DNA of 64,000 bases from Brevundimonas sp. UBA5866 (lineage in GTDB: Bacteria > Pseudomonadota > Alphaproteobacteria > Caulobacterales > Caulobacteraceae), in contig NZ_DJFS01000027.1 in NCBI RefSeq assembly GCF_002432125.1, positions 5,719 to 69,718 on the forward strand, in the 5' to 3' direction. Shown piece by piece: positions 18,129-27,588 of this stretch. The position numbers and the translations under genes are program-made. Positions within the stretch are counted from its first letter, which is position 1; every line of letters starts with the position of its first letter. The notes beneath the pieces were generated by a model. That model was not told the origin of the DNA and searched no databases. It was given only the letters and a program-made list of their open reading frames with translations.

Positions 18129-18827
18129 TCATCCTTTCGTGGGGGAAAAGCGCGCGACCAGATCATAGGCCGTGCCGGGGAAAATCTGGGTGGCGCGGGT
18201 CACGCCTTGGCCGTCGCGCCAAGTCCGGCGCTCCAGCCGCAGACAGGTCGTGCCGTCGGCAAGGCCCAGATGGCTGGCCGTCTCGCTGTCGGCGGCGACG
18301 GCGGAAATGCGGTGCTCGGCCTCGGTCCACGGCATATTGGCAAGCAGCCATCCGCCGGGGGGCTGGGCCGCGAAGTCCGCCGCTTCCGCATCGGGCGCGG
18401 CATCCAGAGAAATCAGACGCCGCTCGAACACGAAGGGCAGCCCGTCGGACAGGTGCAGGGTCGCCAGTTCGATCACGCGGCTGCCCATATCCTCGCCCGC
18501 CGTCGCAGGCCGCACGATCCGCGCCAGCAGGGTGTGGCTGTATTCCAGCCCCCTTCCCTCGACCTCGGACTGGATGTCGGGAATGGCGACCAGTGCCGAG
18601 GAATGCACCGGAGGATGGGCGACCACCGTGCCCGCCCTGCGACGGCGCACGACCAGCGAACGCGCCGCCAGATCGGTAATTGCCCGCGACACCGTCATCC
18701 GCGCACAGCCGTATTCGGCCATCAGCTCGGCCTCGGTCGGAATGCGGAACCCCGGCTCCCACTCGCCCGAGGCGATCCGGCGCTCGATGTCACCGGCGAT
18801 ACGTCTGTGCAGCGGCTCAATATCCAT
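18129..18827 (-). CDS. hutC: Histidine utilisation repressor
   Basis: GntR-family repressor, HutC subfamily. N-terminal winged helix ([41 protein letters not shown]) and C-terminal UTRA ligand domain that senses urocanate. Ends [17 protein letters not shown], a typical HutC tail. ATG at 18827 has AGGG seven bases upstream; an ATG at 18842 would add five residues. First gene of hutC-hutG-hutI and divergent from hutU, with its presumed operator between. Confidence 0.94.
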   Translation of the reverse strand: MDIEPLHRRIAGDIERRIASGEWEPGFRIPTEAELMAEYGCARMTVSRAITDLAARSLVVRRRRAGTVVAHPPVHSSALVAIPDIQSEVEGRGLEYSHTLLARIVRPATAGEDMGSRVIELATLHLSDGLPFVFERRLISLDAAPDAEAADFAAQPPGGWLLANMPWTEAEHRISAVAADSETASHLGLADGTTCLRLERRTWRDGQGVTRATQIFPGTAYDLVARFSPTKG

Positions 18828-18855
18828 GAGCCGACCCTGCATCGATCAAATAATA

Positions 18856-18867
18856 ATGTCTAGACAT
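18856..18867. promoter_or_regulatory. HutC operator
   Basis: A perfect 12-bp palindrome, ATGTCTAGACAT, sits in the 100-base gap between hutC and hutU. It contains the TGTCTAGACA core known for HutC-type regulators. Its position, 29 bases before hutC and 60 before hutU, allows repression of both directions. Confidence 0.85.
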
Positions 18868-18927
18868 AATGAAAAACCCGTGCAGAACTCTGCTCGTCAA
18901 ACAGCGATGTTGCATGGAGCGTTATCG

Positions 18928-20592
18928 ATGACCACCGCCAATAGCCGCGTCATTCGCAGCCCTCGCGGGCCGGAGAAAACCGCCAAGACATGGGCCGCAG
19001 AGGCCGCCATGCGCATGCTGATGAACAACCTCGACCCCGAGGTGGCTGAGCGCCCCGAGGACCTCGTCGTCTACGGCGGAATCGGCAAGGCGGCCCGCAA
19101 CTGGCAGGCCTTTGACACCATCGTCGAGCAGCTCCAGCGCCTCGAAGCAGACGAAACCCTGCTGGTCCAGTCGGGCAAGCCGGTCGGCGTGTTCCGCACC
19201 CATGCGGATGCCCCGCGCGTGCTGATCGCCAACTCCAACCTCGTGCCCAAATGGGCGACGTGGGACCACTTTAACGAACTGGATAAGAAGGGTCTGGCCA
19301 TGTACGGCCAGATGACCGCCGGATCGTGGATCTATATCGGCACCCAGGGCATCGTTCAGGGGACCTATGAGACCTTCATGGAAGCGGGTCGCCAGCACTA
19401 TGGCGGGGACTGGTCGGGCAAGTGGATCCTGACCGCCGGCCTAGGCGGCATGGGCGGCGCCCAGCCACTGGCCGCGACCATGGCGGGCGCGTCCTGTATC
19501 GCCGTGGAGTGCCAGCGCAGCCGCATCGAATTCCGCATCCGCACCCGCTATCTGGACGTCATGGCCGAAACGCTGGACGAAGCGATGGCCCTGCTGGAAC
19601 AGTCGCTGAAAGACGGAAAGCCGACCTCCATCGGCCTGCTGGGCAATGCCGCCGACATCCTGCCGGAAATGGTCAAACGCGGCATCCGCCCCGATCTGGT
19701 GACCGACCAGACCAGCGCCCATGATCCGGTCAACGGCTATCTGCCTTCGGGCTGGACCTTGGCCGAGTGGGAAGAAAAGCGCGTCACCGCCCCCGCTGAG
19801 GTCGAGGCGGCATCGCGCCCCTCCATGGCCAAACACGTTCAGGCCATGCTCGACTTCCAGAAGATGGGCATCCCCGTCACCGACTATGGCAACAACATCC
19901 GTCAGGTCGCCTTTGACGAGGGCGTGAAGAACGCCTTCGACTTCCCCGGCTTTGTGCCCGCCTATATCCGCCCGCTGTTCTGTCGCGGCATCGGCCCGTT
20001 CCGCTGGGCCGCCCTGTCGGGTGATCCGGAGGACATCCGCAAGACGGACGAGGCGATGAAAAAGCTGTTCCCCGACAATGCGGGCCTGCACCGCTGGCTG
20101 GATATGGCGGGCGAGCGCATCGCCTTCCAGGGGCTTCCGGCCCGCATCTGCTGGATCGGTCTGGGCGACCGCCACCGCGCGGGGCTGATGTTCAATGAGA
20201 TGGTGAAATCGGGCGAACTGTCCGCGCCCATCGTCATCGGCCGCGACCATCTGGATTCCGGCTCCGTCGCCAGCCCCAACCGCGAGACAGAGGCCATGAT
20301 GGACGGCTCGGACGCCGTATCCGACTGGCCGCTGCTGAACGCGCTTTTGAATACGGCGTCGGGTGCCTCATGGGTTTCGCTGCACCACGGCGGCGGGGTC
20401 GGCATGGGCTATTCCCAGCACTCGGGCGTGGTCATCGTGGCCGACGGTACCGACGAGGCCGCCAAGCGCCTTGAGCGCGTGCTGTGGAACGACCCCGCCA
20501 CGGGCGTCATGCGCCACGCCGACGCCGGATACGACATCGCCAAGGACGCCGCGCGCGCCAACGGCCTGAACCTGCCTTCGCTGGACCTCTAA
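18928..20592 (+). CDS. hutU: Urocanate hydratase
   Basis: Second step of histidine degradation: hydrates urocanate to imidazolone propionate using tightly bound NAD+. The 554-residue product matches family length. Visible are the nucleotide-binding glycine-rich segment ([21 protein letters not shown]), the active-site Cys region [14 protein letters not shown], and the C-terminal [20 protein letters not shown] at 18928 is chosen: GGAG is eight bases upstream and it matches the family N-terminus; the frame is open much further upstream. hutH begins four bases after its stop. Confidence 0.97.
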   Translation: MTTANSRVIRSPRGPEKTAKTWAAEAAMRMLMNNLDPEVAERPEDLVVYGGIGKAARNWQAFDTIVEQLQRLEADETLLVQSGKPVGVFRTHADAPRVLIANSNLVPKWATWDHFNELDKKGLAMYGQMTAGSWIYIGTQGIVQGTYETFMEAGRQHYGGDWSGKWILTAGLGGMGGAQPLAATMAGASCIAVECQRSRIEFRIRTRYLDVMAETLDEAMALLEQSLKDGKPTSIGLLGNAADILPEMVKRGIRPDLVTDQTSAHDPVNGYLPSGWTLAEWEEKRVTAPAEVEAASRPSMAKHVQAMLDFQKMGIPVTDYGNNIRQVAFDEGVKNAFDFPGFVPAYIRPLFCRGIGPFRWAALSGDPEDIRKTDEAMKKLFPDNAGLHRWLDMAGERIAFQGLPARICWIGLGDRHRAGLMFNEMVKSGELSAPIVIGRDHLDSGSVASPNRETEAMMDGSDAVSDWPLLNALLNTASGASWVSLHHGGGVGMGYSQHSGVVIVADGTDEAAKRLERVLWNDPATGVMRHADAGYDIAKDAARANGLNLPSLDL

Positions 20593-20596
20593 GACC

Positions 20597-22129
20597 ATGA
20601 CCACCGCAATCGAAATCGGAGCCGCGCCCCTCACCCTGTCGCAACTGCGCGCCGCTATGGCCGGTCCGGTCCGCGTGTCCCTGACGGATGCCGCATGGGC
20701 CAATGTCGAGAAAGGTGCCGCGACGGTCGAGGCCATCCTGAAGGAAGGCCGCACGGTTTACGGCATCAATACGGGGTTCGGCCTGCTGGCCAACACCTCC
20801 ATCGCCGCCGACGACCTTGAGACCCTGCAACAGAACCTCGTCCTCAGCCATGCCTGCGGCGTGGGCGAAGCGCTGAGCGAAGACATCACCCGTCTGTTGA
20901 TGGTGCTGAAAATCGCAAGCCTGTCCAAGGGCGCATCGGGCATCCGCCGACGGACGCTGGAAACCCTGATCGGCATGGTCAACGCGGGTGTACTGCCGCT
21001 GATCCCGTCCAAGGGCTCGGTCGGTGCCTCGGGTGATCTGGCTCCGTTGGCGCACATGTCCAGCGTCCTGATAGGCGTTGGCGAGGCCCGCTATCAGGGA
21101 CAGGTGATGCATGCCGTCAGCGCCCTGTCGAAAGCGGGACTTGAGCCGATCGTGCTTGGCCCCAAGGAAGGCTTGGCCCTTCTGAACGGCACCCAATGCT
21201 CGACGGCGCTGGCCCTCGCGGGTCTGTTCGCGACCGAGGATGTGTTCGCTGCCGCCATCGCTGCGGGCGGGCTGTCGGTCGATGCGCTCAAAGGCTCCGA
21301 CGCGCCGTTTGATCACCGCATCCATTCCTTACGCGGTCAGCCGGGCCAGATCGACGTGGCCAAGCGCCTGCGCGAAATCCTGTCGGGCAGCGCCATCCGC
21401 GAAAGCCACCGCCACGACTGTTCCAAGGTGCAGGACCCCTATTCCTTGCGCTGCCAGCCGCAGGTGATGGGCGCGACACTGGACGTGCTGCGTAACGCCG
21501 CCGCCATGCTGGAACGCGAGGCCAATGCCGTCACCGACAACCCCTTGGTGTTCATCGAGGACGGCGATGTGATCTCCGGCGGGAATTTCCACGCCGAGCC
21601 GGTGGCCTATGCCGCCGACCAGATCGCCATGGTCCTGTGCGAGATCGGCAATATCAGCGAGCGCCGCACCTCCATCCTCGTCGATCCGAAGATGAGCGAC
21701 TTGCCCGCCTTCCTCGTGAAGGAAAGCGGCCTGAACTCCGGCTTCATGATCGCACAGGTGACGGCGGCGGCTCTGGTGGCGGAAAACCGCATGATGGCCC
21801 ATCCCTGCGTCATCGACACCGTGCCGACCAGCGCCAATCAGGAGGACCATGTCTCCATGGCCACCCACGGCGCGCGCCGCCTGCTGGACATGGCCGAGAA
21901 CACCGCCAACGTCGTCGGCATCGAGCTGCTGGCCGCCGCCCAAGGCATCGACTTCCACCGCCCGCTGACCAGTTCACCCGAACTGGAACAGGCCTACGCC
22001 ATCGTGCGCGAAGCCGCCGCCCCCTACACCAGCGACCACTACTTCGCCCCCGACATCGCCCGCGCCACCAAGGGCGTGCGCGAAGGCCGCTACCGTCCGT
22101 TCGCAGGCGATCTGCTGCCCTCGGCTTAA
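20597..22129 (+). CDS. hutH: Histidine ammonia-lyase
   Basis: First step of histidine degradation: removes ammonia from histidine to give urocanate. 510 residues. The MIO-forming triad Ala144-Ser145-Gly146 lies in [16 protein letters not shown]. Other signatures are [13 protein letters not shown] near the N-terminus and [15 protein letters not shown]. Co-transcribed with hutU; together with hutI and hutG the locus covers the path from histidine to glutamate. Confidence 0.97.
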   Translation: MTTAIEIGAAPLTLSQLRAAMAGPVRVSLTDAAWANVEKGAATVEAILKEGRTVYGINTGFGLLANTSIAADDLETLQQNLVLSHACGVGEALSEDITRLLMVLKIASLSKGASGIRRRTLETLIGMVNAGVLPLIPSKGSVGASGDLAPLAHMSSVLIGVGEARYQGQVMHAVSALSKAGLEPIVLGPKEGLALLNGTQCSTALALAGLFATEDVFAAAIAAGGLSVDALKGSDAPFDHRIHSLRGQPGQIDVAKRLREILSGSAIRESHRHDCSKVQDPYSLRCQPQVMGATLDVLRNAAAMLEREANAVTDNPLVFIEDGDVISGGNFHAEPVAYAADQIAMVLCEIGNISERRTSILVDPKMSDLPAFLVKESGLNSGFMIAQVTAAALVAENRMMAHPCVIDTVPTSANQEDHVSMATHGARRLLDMAENTANVVGIELLAAAQGIDFHRPLTSSPELEQAYAIVREAAAPYTSDHYFAPDIARATKGVREGRYRPFAGDLLPSA

Positions 22130-22514
22130 AGCAGACCATGAAGCGTTGGGGCGACTTTGACGACAGCTGCCCCAACCCTTTCATCCACGTGCCGCCGATA
22201 CGAAAGTGAACGGCGTTCGATTCACCTACAGACGCGACCTGAATTCTTGCCCATGCACCGGTTCGCCGTGTGCAAGCGTAGCGGCACAATCCGCTAGCGA
22301 CACAACTCTGTAATATAGCTAAGTATAATGTCAGATAGTAAAATAATGTTATCGTTAGTATGTTAAGTTATCAGCGAGAACACAGAAAATTCGTGTTTAA
22401 TTGATCACATTTCTGACTATTTTCTGACAAATATTAATCATTATAAATGCTCAGCTTGCAACGACATATCGTTGTTACACTGTTAGCCGTCTTTAACGCC
22501 CGACGGTAGAAACA
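22130..22514. promoter_or_regulatory. AT-rich intergenic region before the autotransporter
   Basis: 385 bases without a convincing gene. The first part holds an imperfect inverted repeat after hutH (GTTGGGGC 22145-22152 with GCCCCAAC 22169-22176) that may end the hut transcript. From about 22285 the base composition turns strongly AT-rich, unlike the rest of the window, and continues to the autotransporter start. A CAACGA-CATA-TCGTTG inverted repeat at 22459-22474 lies 40-56 bases before the start and may be an operator. Acquired DNA or a silencer-bound promoter would both fit. Confidence 0.5.
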
Positions 22515-25500
22515 ATGCTCAACAATAGTATTTTTAAGCTTATCGTTAAAAAGAAAAGCAGCGCTTTAAGACGTTTGGCCCTCGCAACCACTGTCTCGAT
22601 TGCAGCCATTGGGGCCTTTGGGTCCGAAGCTTTGGCCAGCCAATGGCATTTCAACGGCAATACCCTCTATTACACAGGCGACGTTACCGGCAGGGATCCG
22701 GCCGTACTTCGCCAGATTCTAACCGCGGCAAGAGCCAACGGCATTCAGGTTGACCGCGTTGTATTCCGGAATTCTCCCGGTGGCGCAGCATCGGGTGGCG
22801 TCGGAATGGGCCGGGTCATTCGCGAGTTCGGCCTGGACACCGTGCTGGATGGCGGATGCTTCTCGGCTTGCGCCGATGCGTTCGTCGGCGGCGTAAACCG
22901 TTACTATACCGATTACGACATCCCTTCGTTCGGCCTCTGGGACGGGACAGTCCTCGGCATTCACGGTACCGCCTTTGGCGGACGTCCGCTGCCCTACCCC
23001 CAGCAGGAAATCTACATCGACTACTACCGCGAAATGCTGGGCCCCGTCGCATTCGAGCGCGCTAAAGACCGTATCATCCAAGCACACTACGAACTGACCC
23101 AGCAGTCAGGCTTCCTGCGCTATTTCGATCCTAAAAAGGCAGCGATCCCGACCCGATTCTGCCCGACGTCAAACCAGACCGAAACCGGTGGGTGCACCTC
23201 CTATCCGGACGTCACGATGAAATCGGACGCCATGGCGTCTTCCGATCAGTACGTGACCATCAACGACCGCCTTGTCATCACCGGCGAGCACAACGGGAAC
23301 GTCGCCAACAACTGGGACAAGGGCGTAAGATACGACGAAGACACCCAATCCCTTGGAAATCACCATGCCTTCGGCTTCGATTTCAATGACCGCTACAGCC
23401 AGGTTTTCGTCACGCCCGGTGGCAGGTGGAACCTCGATACGACCGCTGCTGCGCAGTACGTTGTGGTCGATGGTGGTGAACTGAACCTCGGAACCAATGG
23501 ACGCATCAATCTTGCTGATCTGATCGCAGCCAGAAACGGCGGCATCATCCGCATGAACGGCGCGAGCATCGGCAGCCAGACGCTGGTCAGCGATGGCGGT
23601 GTGCTGGGTGGACGGGGCACCCTGGGTGCGACCACCGTCATTCAGAATGGCGGCACCCTTTTGGCCGAAGATATCGTGATGCGCCCCTATGATCTGGCCC
23701 CCATCGCGCCGCAGGGCTTCTATGCGAATACCCGCAACGAGGATGTCAGGATCGGCAAGGGACGCATCCTGACGATCGAGGAAGGTGGGGCGCTGGCGTT
23801 CAGAGTATCGAACACCACGACCACATCCCCCCTCCGGCTGGAGCAGGCCCGTTACTTCCTCCTTGAAGAGGATCGGTTGGCGGGTGACTACAATCTGGTC
23901 GCCAACCACAACAAGGCGCAGTTGAACGTATCTCAGGGTGCGGCTTTGGCGCTGGACATCCAGAGCGGCTTCTACGCGGGCGGCCACGTCGTCCCGCTGG
24001 TGAGCGGCATTATCGACGCCTCCGCTATCAAGCGCCCTGTCGCCCCCTGCGCACGCGAGGGCGGCCAATATGTCGGCCTCTGGTGCAACACCGTCACTGA
24101 ACGGGGACTGACCGCCGCCGCGCCTGTATCGCCGTTCGTGAATGGCAAGTTCACCACCGCCGTACGTCCGGGCGATCCGGGCTATACCGTCGACCTGACG
24201 AAGGCGGATGCTGTCTTCCACCCACGCAACAACTCGCTGCTGACCTTCAACGTCCGCCAAACGGGTGAAGCCATCTGGCTGGAGGCCAATCCGGCCTTCG
24301 AGGACGTCGATCTTTTCGGCAACTCGCGCTCGGGAAACGAACTGGGTGTAGCCCTGCGCACGGCCTCGTATGATGCCAACACCAAGCTTGGCCCGCTTCT
24401 GGGTCACCTTCAGTTTGCCGACCGCGATATTGCCCGCCGTGAAGCCGGTGTGGTGCGCGGTGACGGTCACTCGTCGCTGCGTCTCGTTGGCCGCAGCTTC
24501 ATTGACAGCTTCTCGGACGCCCTCTTCAGCGCAACCCGTGATCCGGGCCATGCTACGGGCCTCGGTCATGCGGCAATCGCCAGCACGGCCTCCGATCTGC
24601 TCAACAATGAAGGGCGCATCGGCATAGGCGGCGCCGTCATCGGCGGCACTACGGCGCAGGAAGCGGTCAAGGCCGAACGAAGCCCCTATGACATGTCGCG
24701 TCCGACCACCCTATGGGCCACAGCCTTTGGCCGTACCGGCAAGCTGAAGGCCTATGAGTCCATCGATGCGCTGGAGTATAACGGATACGGGGCCCTTATG
24801 GGCGCGTCGCGCCAGCTGTCGGACAATACCCGCCTTGGCCTGGCTGTCGGCTACGGCCAGTTGAATGCAAACACCCGTCCGATCAACAGCTTCAATGGCA
24901 AGATCGAAGCTCTGACTGCGGCACTTTACGGTGATAGCGAGTACAGCCGTGGCTATGTCTCGGGTCAGTTGGGGTACACCCAGCTCAAGAGCGATACCCG
25001 TCGCACGATCAGCGACATCGAAGGTCTGGAAGGTCTCAATCAGGCTGAATACGACAGCGACGCCCTGTTCGCGCGTTTCGAGCACGGCTTTGATCTGAAC
25101 ACCAAGAACAATGCCACCCTGACCCTGCTGGCTCCGGTTGTTGATTACATCAACATCTCGGGCACCAGCTTCAAGGACAAGGGCAACTCGCCTGCAGCTC
25201 TGGCTGGTGAACTGGACGATGTCGAAAGCCTGCGTGCGGGCCTTGGCCTGCAGGTGAAGAAGGAAATCGTTCAGGGTGACTGGCGCGTAACCCCTTACGC
25301 CCGTGTCGTCTGGCAGCGTGATTTCCTCGAACGCGAGGCCATCTCGGTCAACAACTTCGTACTGGCACCGGAACTGCCGTTCGACGCCGCCTCGCGCCGT
25401 CTGGGCCGCCATGCCCTGGACTGGAACATCGGCCTGCGCAGCTCCACCAGGTCGGAGAATGTAAACCTGTCGGTCGAGTATCAAGGCCAGACGATCCGCG

Positions 25501-25547
25501 GCGAAACCGCCCACGGTCTGCAAGCCGGGATCCAATACCGCTTCTAA
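22515..25547 (+). CDS. Autotransporter with ClpP-like passenger
   Basis: 1010-residue type Va secretion protein. An extended signal region of about 42 residues ends EALAS. Residues 45-210 resemble the ClpP/crotonase-fold periplasmic proteins of the COG3904 type: FRNSPGGAASGGVGMGRVIREFGL (83-106), a candidate nucleophile Ser117 in GGCFSACADAF, and His150 in LGIHG, the expected Ser-then-His order. Residues about 310-390 hold glycine-rich beta-helix-like repeats. From about 733 (LWATAFGRTG) to the terminal Phe is an autotransporter beta-barrel. Predicted location is the outer membrane with a surface-exposed or released passenger. The catalytic role of Ser117/His150 is inference. Preceded by an AT-rich region; followed by a terminator. 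Confidence 0.82.
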   Translation: MLNNSIFKLIVKKKSSALRRLALATTVSIAAIGAFGSEALASQWHFNGNTLYYTGDVTGRDPAVLRQILTAARANGIQVDRVVFRNSPGGAASGGVGMGRVIREFGLDTVLDGGCFSACADAFVGGVNRYYTDYDIPSFGLWDGTVLGIHGTAFGGRPLPYPQQEIYIDYYREMLGPVAFERAKDRIIQAHYELTQQSGFLRYFDPKKAAIPTRFCPTSNQTETGGCTSYPDVTMKSDAMASSDQYVTINDRLVITGEHNGNVANNWDKGVRYDEDTQSLGNHHAFGFDFNDRYSQVFVTPGGRWNLDTTAAAQYVVVDGGELNLGTNGRINLADLIAARNGGIIRMNGASIGSQTLVSDGGVLGGRGTLGATTVIQNGGTLLAEDIVMRPYDLAPIAPQGFYANTRNEDVRIGKGRILTIEEGGALAFRVSNTTTTSPLRLEQARYFLLEEDRLAGDYNLVANHNKAQLNVSQGAALALDIQSGFYAGGHVVPLVSGIIDASAIKRPVAPCAREGGQYVGLWCNTVTERGLTAAAPVSPFVNGKFTTAVRPGDPGYTVDLTKADAVFHPRNNSLLTFNVRQTGEAIWLEANPAFEDVDLFGNSRSGNELGVALRTASYDANTKLGPLLGHLQFADRDIARREAGVVRGDGHSSLRLVGRSFIDSFSDALFSATRDPGHATGLGHAAIASTASDLLNNEGRIGIGGAVIGGTTAQEAVKAERSPYDMSRPTTLWATAFGRTGKLKAYESIDALEYNGYGALMGASRQLSDNTRLGLAVGYGQLNANTRPINSFNGKIEALTAALYGDSEYSRGYVSGQLGYTQLKSDTRRTISDIEGLEGLNQAEYDSDALFARFEHGFDLNTKNNATLTLLAPVVDYINISGTSFKDKGNSPAALAGELDDVESLRAGLGLQVKKEIVQGDWRVTPYARVVWQRDFLEREAISVNNFVLAPELPFDAASRRLGRHALDWNIGLRSSTRSENVNLSVEYQGQTIRGETAHGLQAGIQYRF

Positions 25548-25572
25548 GGTTCTGTCTGACAGATCCCATCAA

Positions 25573-25610
25573 GGGGGCACGATCCGAAAGGGCCGTGCCC
25601 CTATTTTTTT
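25573..25610 (+). terminator. Terminator after the autotransporter
   Basis: Eight-bp stem GGGGCACG/CGTGCCCC with a 12-base loop, followed by a T-run at 25604-25610. Confidence 0.8.
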
Positions 25611-25786
25611 GGCCGTATCCAAATCCGCAGGCGTACAGTGCCCTTCCAGACAATCCAGAGAGCCGACCGCGACCTGCCGTTCTTCTTGGGCGCTGGGTAA
25701 AGCACCTTACCCGCCGGAACTTGACCTGCCCCTGCCCCCAAGGGCACCCTTGAGGCCAGTTTTTGGCGGGGGAGTCGCCGGACCCG

Positions 25787-26719
25787 ATGATCAATCTGAC
25801 GTGGCGATCCGGTCGCAATATGTGGACGCGCATCGTCGAGCGCCCCGGCCTCACCCTATCGGCGGATCAGAGGCGCGCCTTTGTCAACGACATGCGCGCC
25901 ATCGCCAGCCTGACCCTGAAGGGCGAGGATCTGGAATACGGTGTGCTGGGTGGCGATGCCGAGCGGTTGAACAACTGCGTCATCACTGTCGTCTATCAGT
26001 CTGAAAATTCTAAAGGTCCGCGCCGTCCGGTGGCCTTCAACGTGCTGTCGCTTCTGGATGTGGAACTGGCCAACCGCCCGACGCAGGTGATGCACCTTGG
26101 CCTTGTCATGGTGGACCCGACGGCACGCGGGCGCGGCCTGTCGGCCACCCTCTATGGCCTGACCTGCGTGCTGATGTTCCTGACGGGTCAGGGCCGCCCG
26201 ATGTGGATTTCCAACGTTACACAGGTACCGGCTGTCGCGGGCATGGTGGCGGAGACATTCTCCGACGTTTTTCCCTCGCCCCGCCCCGATGCGCGCCGCA
26301 GCTTCGACCACCTGTCACTGGGCCGCCAGATCATGGCCCGCCACCGCGCGGCCTTTGGCGTCGGTAAAGAGGCCGGTTTCGACGAGGCCCGCTTCGTCAT
26401 CACCAATGCCTATACCGGTGGCAGCGACGCGCTGAAGAAAACCTTTGAACAAGCAACGCCGCATAGAAAACAGAAATACAACGATTTTTGCCAGCAACAG
26501 CTGGACTATGACCGGGGCGACGACCTGATCCAGATCGGTCGCATCGACATGGCGGCAGCCGGCCAATATCTGCGAAAGGTCGCCCCTCCGACCACCGCCA
26601 TGGGGCTGACGGGCCTCGTCCTTCTGATGGGGGCGCGCATGGCGGTCCTGCCCCTGATCCACTGGCTGTCGCCCGACCGCGCATGGGGCGTGCTGCGCCC
26701 CGCAAAGATGAGCAAATGA
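25787..26719 (+). CDS. GNAT-like protein, first gene of E1/nitroreductase operon
   Basis: 310 residues. A central segment (MHLGLVMVDPTARGRGLSATLYGLTCVLMFL) looks like GNAT motif A: a strand, then RGRGLS for coenzyme A pyrophosphate binding, then a helix. The rest is not recognised; a hydrophobic stretch near the C-terminus (TAMGLTGLVLLMGARMAVLPLI) may associate with the membrane. ATG at 25787 is taken as start; TTG at 25763 is a weaker choice. Its stop overlaps the start of the E1-like gene. Probably an acyl- or acetyltransferase; substrate unknown. Confidence 0.6.
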   Translation: MINLTWRSGRNMWTRIVERPGLTLSADQRRAFVNDMRAIASLTLKGEDLEYGVLGGDAERLNNCVITVVYQSENSKGPRRPVAFNVLSLLDVELANRPTQVMHLGLVMVDPTARGRGLSATLYGLTCVLMFLTGQGRPMWISNVTQVPAVAGMVAETFSDVFPSPRPDARRSFDHLSLGRQIMARHRAAFGVGKEAGFDEARFVITNAYTGGSDALKKTFEQATPHRKQKYNDFCQQQLDYDRGDDLIQIGRIDMAAAGQYLRKVAPPTTAMGLTGLVLLMGARMAVLPLIHWLSPDRAWGVLRPAKMSK

Positions 26720-27588
26720 CCGATTTCTATTCCGAGATGACCACCCGCAACATCGGCTTCATCACCGAGGCCGAGCAACAGCGCCTGAAAGACGGCGGGG
26801 TCTTTGTCGCAGGCGTGGGCGGCATGGGCGGTGCGGCGGTCCAGATGCTGGTGCGGGCGGGCGTAGGCAAGATCGCCATCGCCGATCTCGATAGCTTCGA
26901 GATTTCAAACCTTAACCGCCAACTCTTCGCGTTCACTGACACCGTGGATCGCCCCAAGGCCGAGGTGACGGCAGAGGGGCTGAAACGCATCAATCCCGAT
27001 CTGGAACTGACGGTTCTGGGGGCGGAATGGACCGAAAAGCTGGACGAACTGTGCGCGGAATACAGCGTCATCATCAACGGCTGTGACGACATTCCCGCCA
27101 CCGCCCAACTGTACCGCAAGGCCAAGCAGCATGGCGCGACGGTGATCGACGCCTATGCCTCGCCCCTGCCCTCGGCCATTGTGGTGCGCCCTTCCGATCC
27201 CCGCCCCGAGGAACGCCTCGGCTATCCGATCAAGGGCACGGACTGGAAGGCCATCACCGAGGAACAGGCCGCCGCCTGTTTCATGAAGGAGCTGGAATGG
27301 GTGATGACCCACTCGTCCAGCCATTCCCATGTGGACCTGACTGCCGCCGCCGAAATGGCCGCCGGAAAGCGCAAGCGCATGAGCTTCGCCCCCATGGTCA
27401 CCACCGCCGGATGCCTGATGGCGGGCGAGGCACTGGCCCTTTTGATGGGGCGCAGGACAAAGACCGACTGCCGTGGCTGGTTCATGAACACCCGTGACGC
27501 GAAATGCGAGCGCCCCCTGCCCGCCCCCATTGGCGCTTTGAAGGCCGTCATCGTGCGCCGCTTCATGCAAAGGCTTCTGGCCGGATGA
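26716..27588 (+). CDS. E1/ThiF-like adenylating enzyme
   Basis: 290-residue member of the ThiF/MoeB/UBA superfamily, which adenylates a C-terminal carboxylate, often of a ubiquitin-like protein or peptide. Seen in order: nucleotide loop GVGGMGG (33-39), DLDSFEISNLNRQ (57-69, acidic residues and the Arg finger), Lys81 in RPKAEV, and NGCDD (121-125). Cys188 in AACFMKEL is a possible thiolating Cys. The usual four-Cys zinc cluster is not evident; only two Cys (252 and 264) occur near the end. No ubiquitin-like or JAB gene is nearby. Starts in an ATGA overlap and is coupled at both ends. Confidence 0.85.
   Translation: MTDFYSEMTTRNIGFITEAEQQRLKDGGVFVAGVGGMGGAAVQMLVRAGVGKIAIADLDSFEISNLNRQLFAFTDTVDRPKAEVTAEGLKRINPDLELTVLGAEWTEKLDELCAEYSVIINGCDDIPATAQLYRKAKQHGATVIDAYASPLPSAIVVRPSDPRPEERLGYPIKGTDWKAITEEQAAACFMKELEWVMTHSSSHSHVDLTAAAEMAAGKRKRMSFAPMVTTAGCLMAGEALALLMGRRTKTDCRGWFMNTRDAKCERPLPAPIGALKAVIVRRFMQRLLAG

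Noticed and set aside
22138..22209. Small frame of 23 codons after hutH.
   Set aside because: No good ribosome site, and it overlaps the inverted repeat that probably ends the hut transcript.
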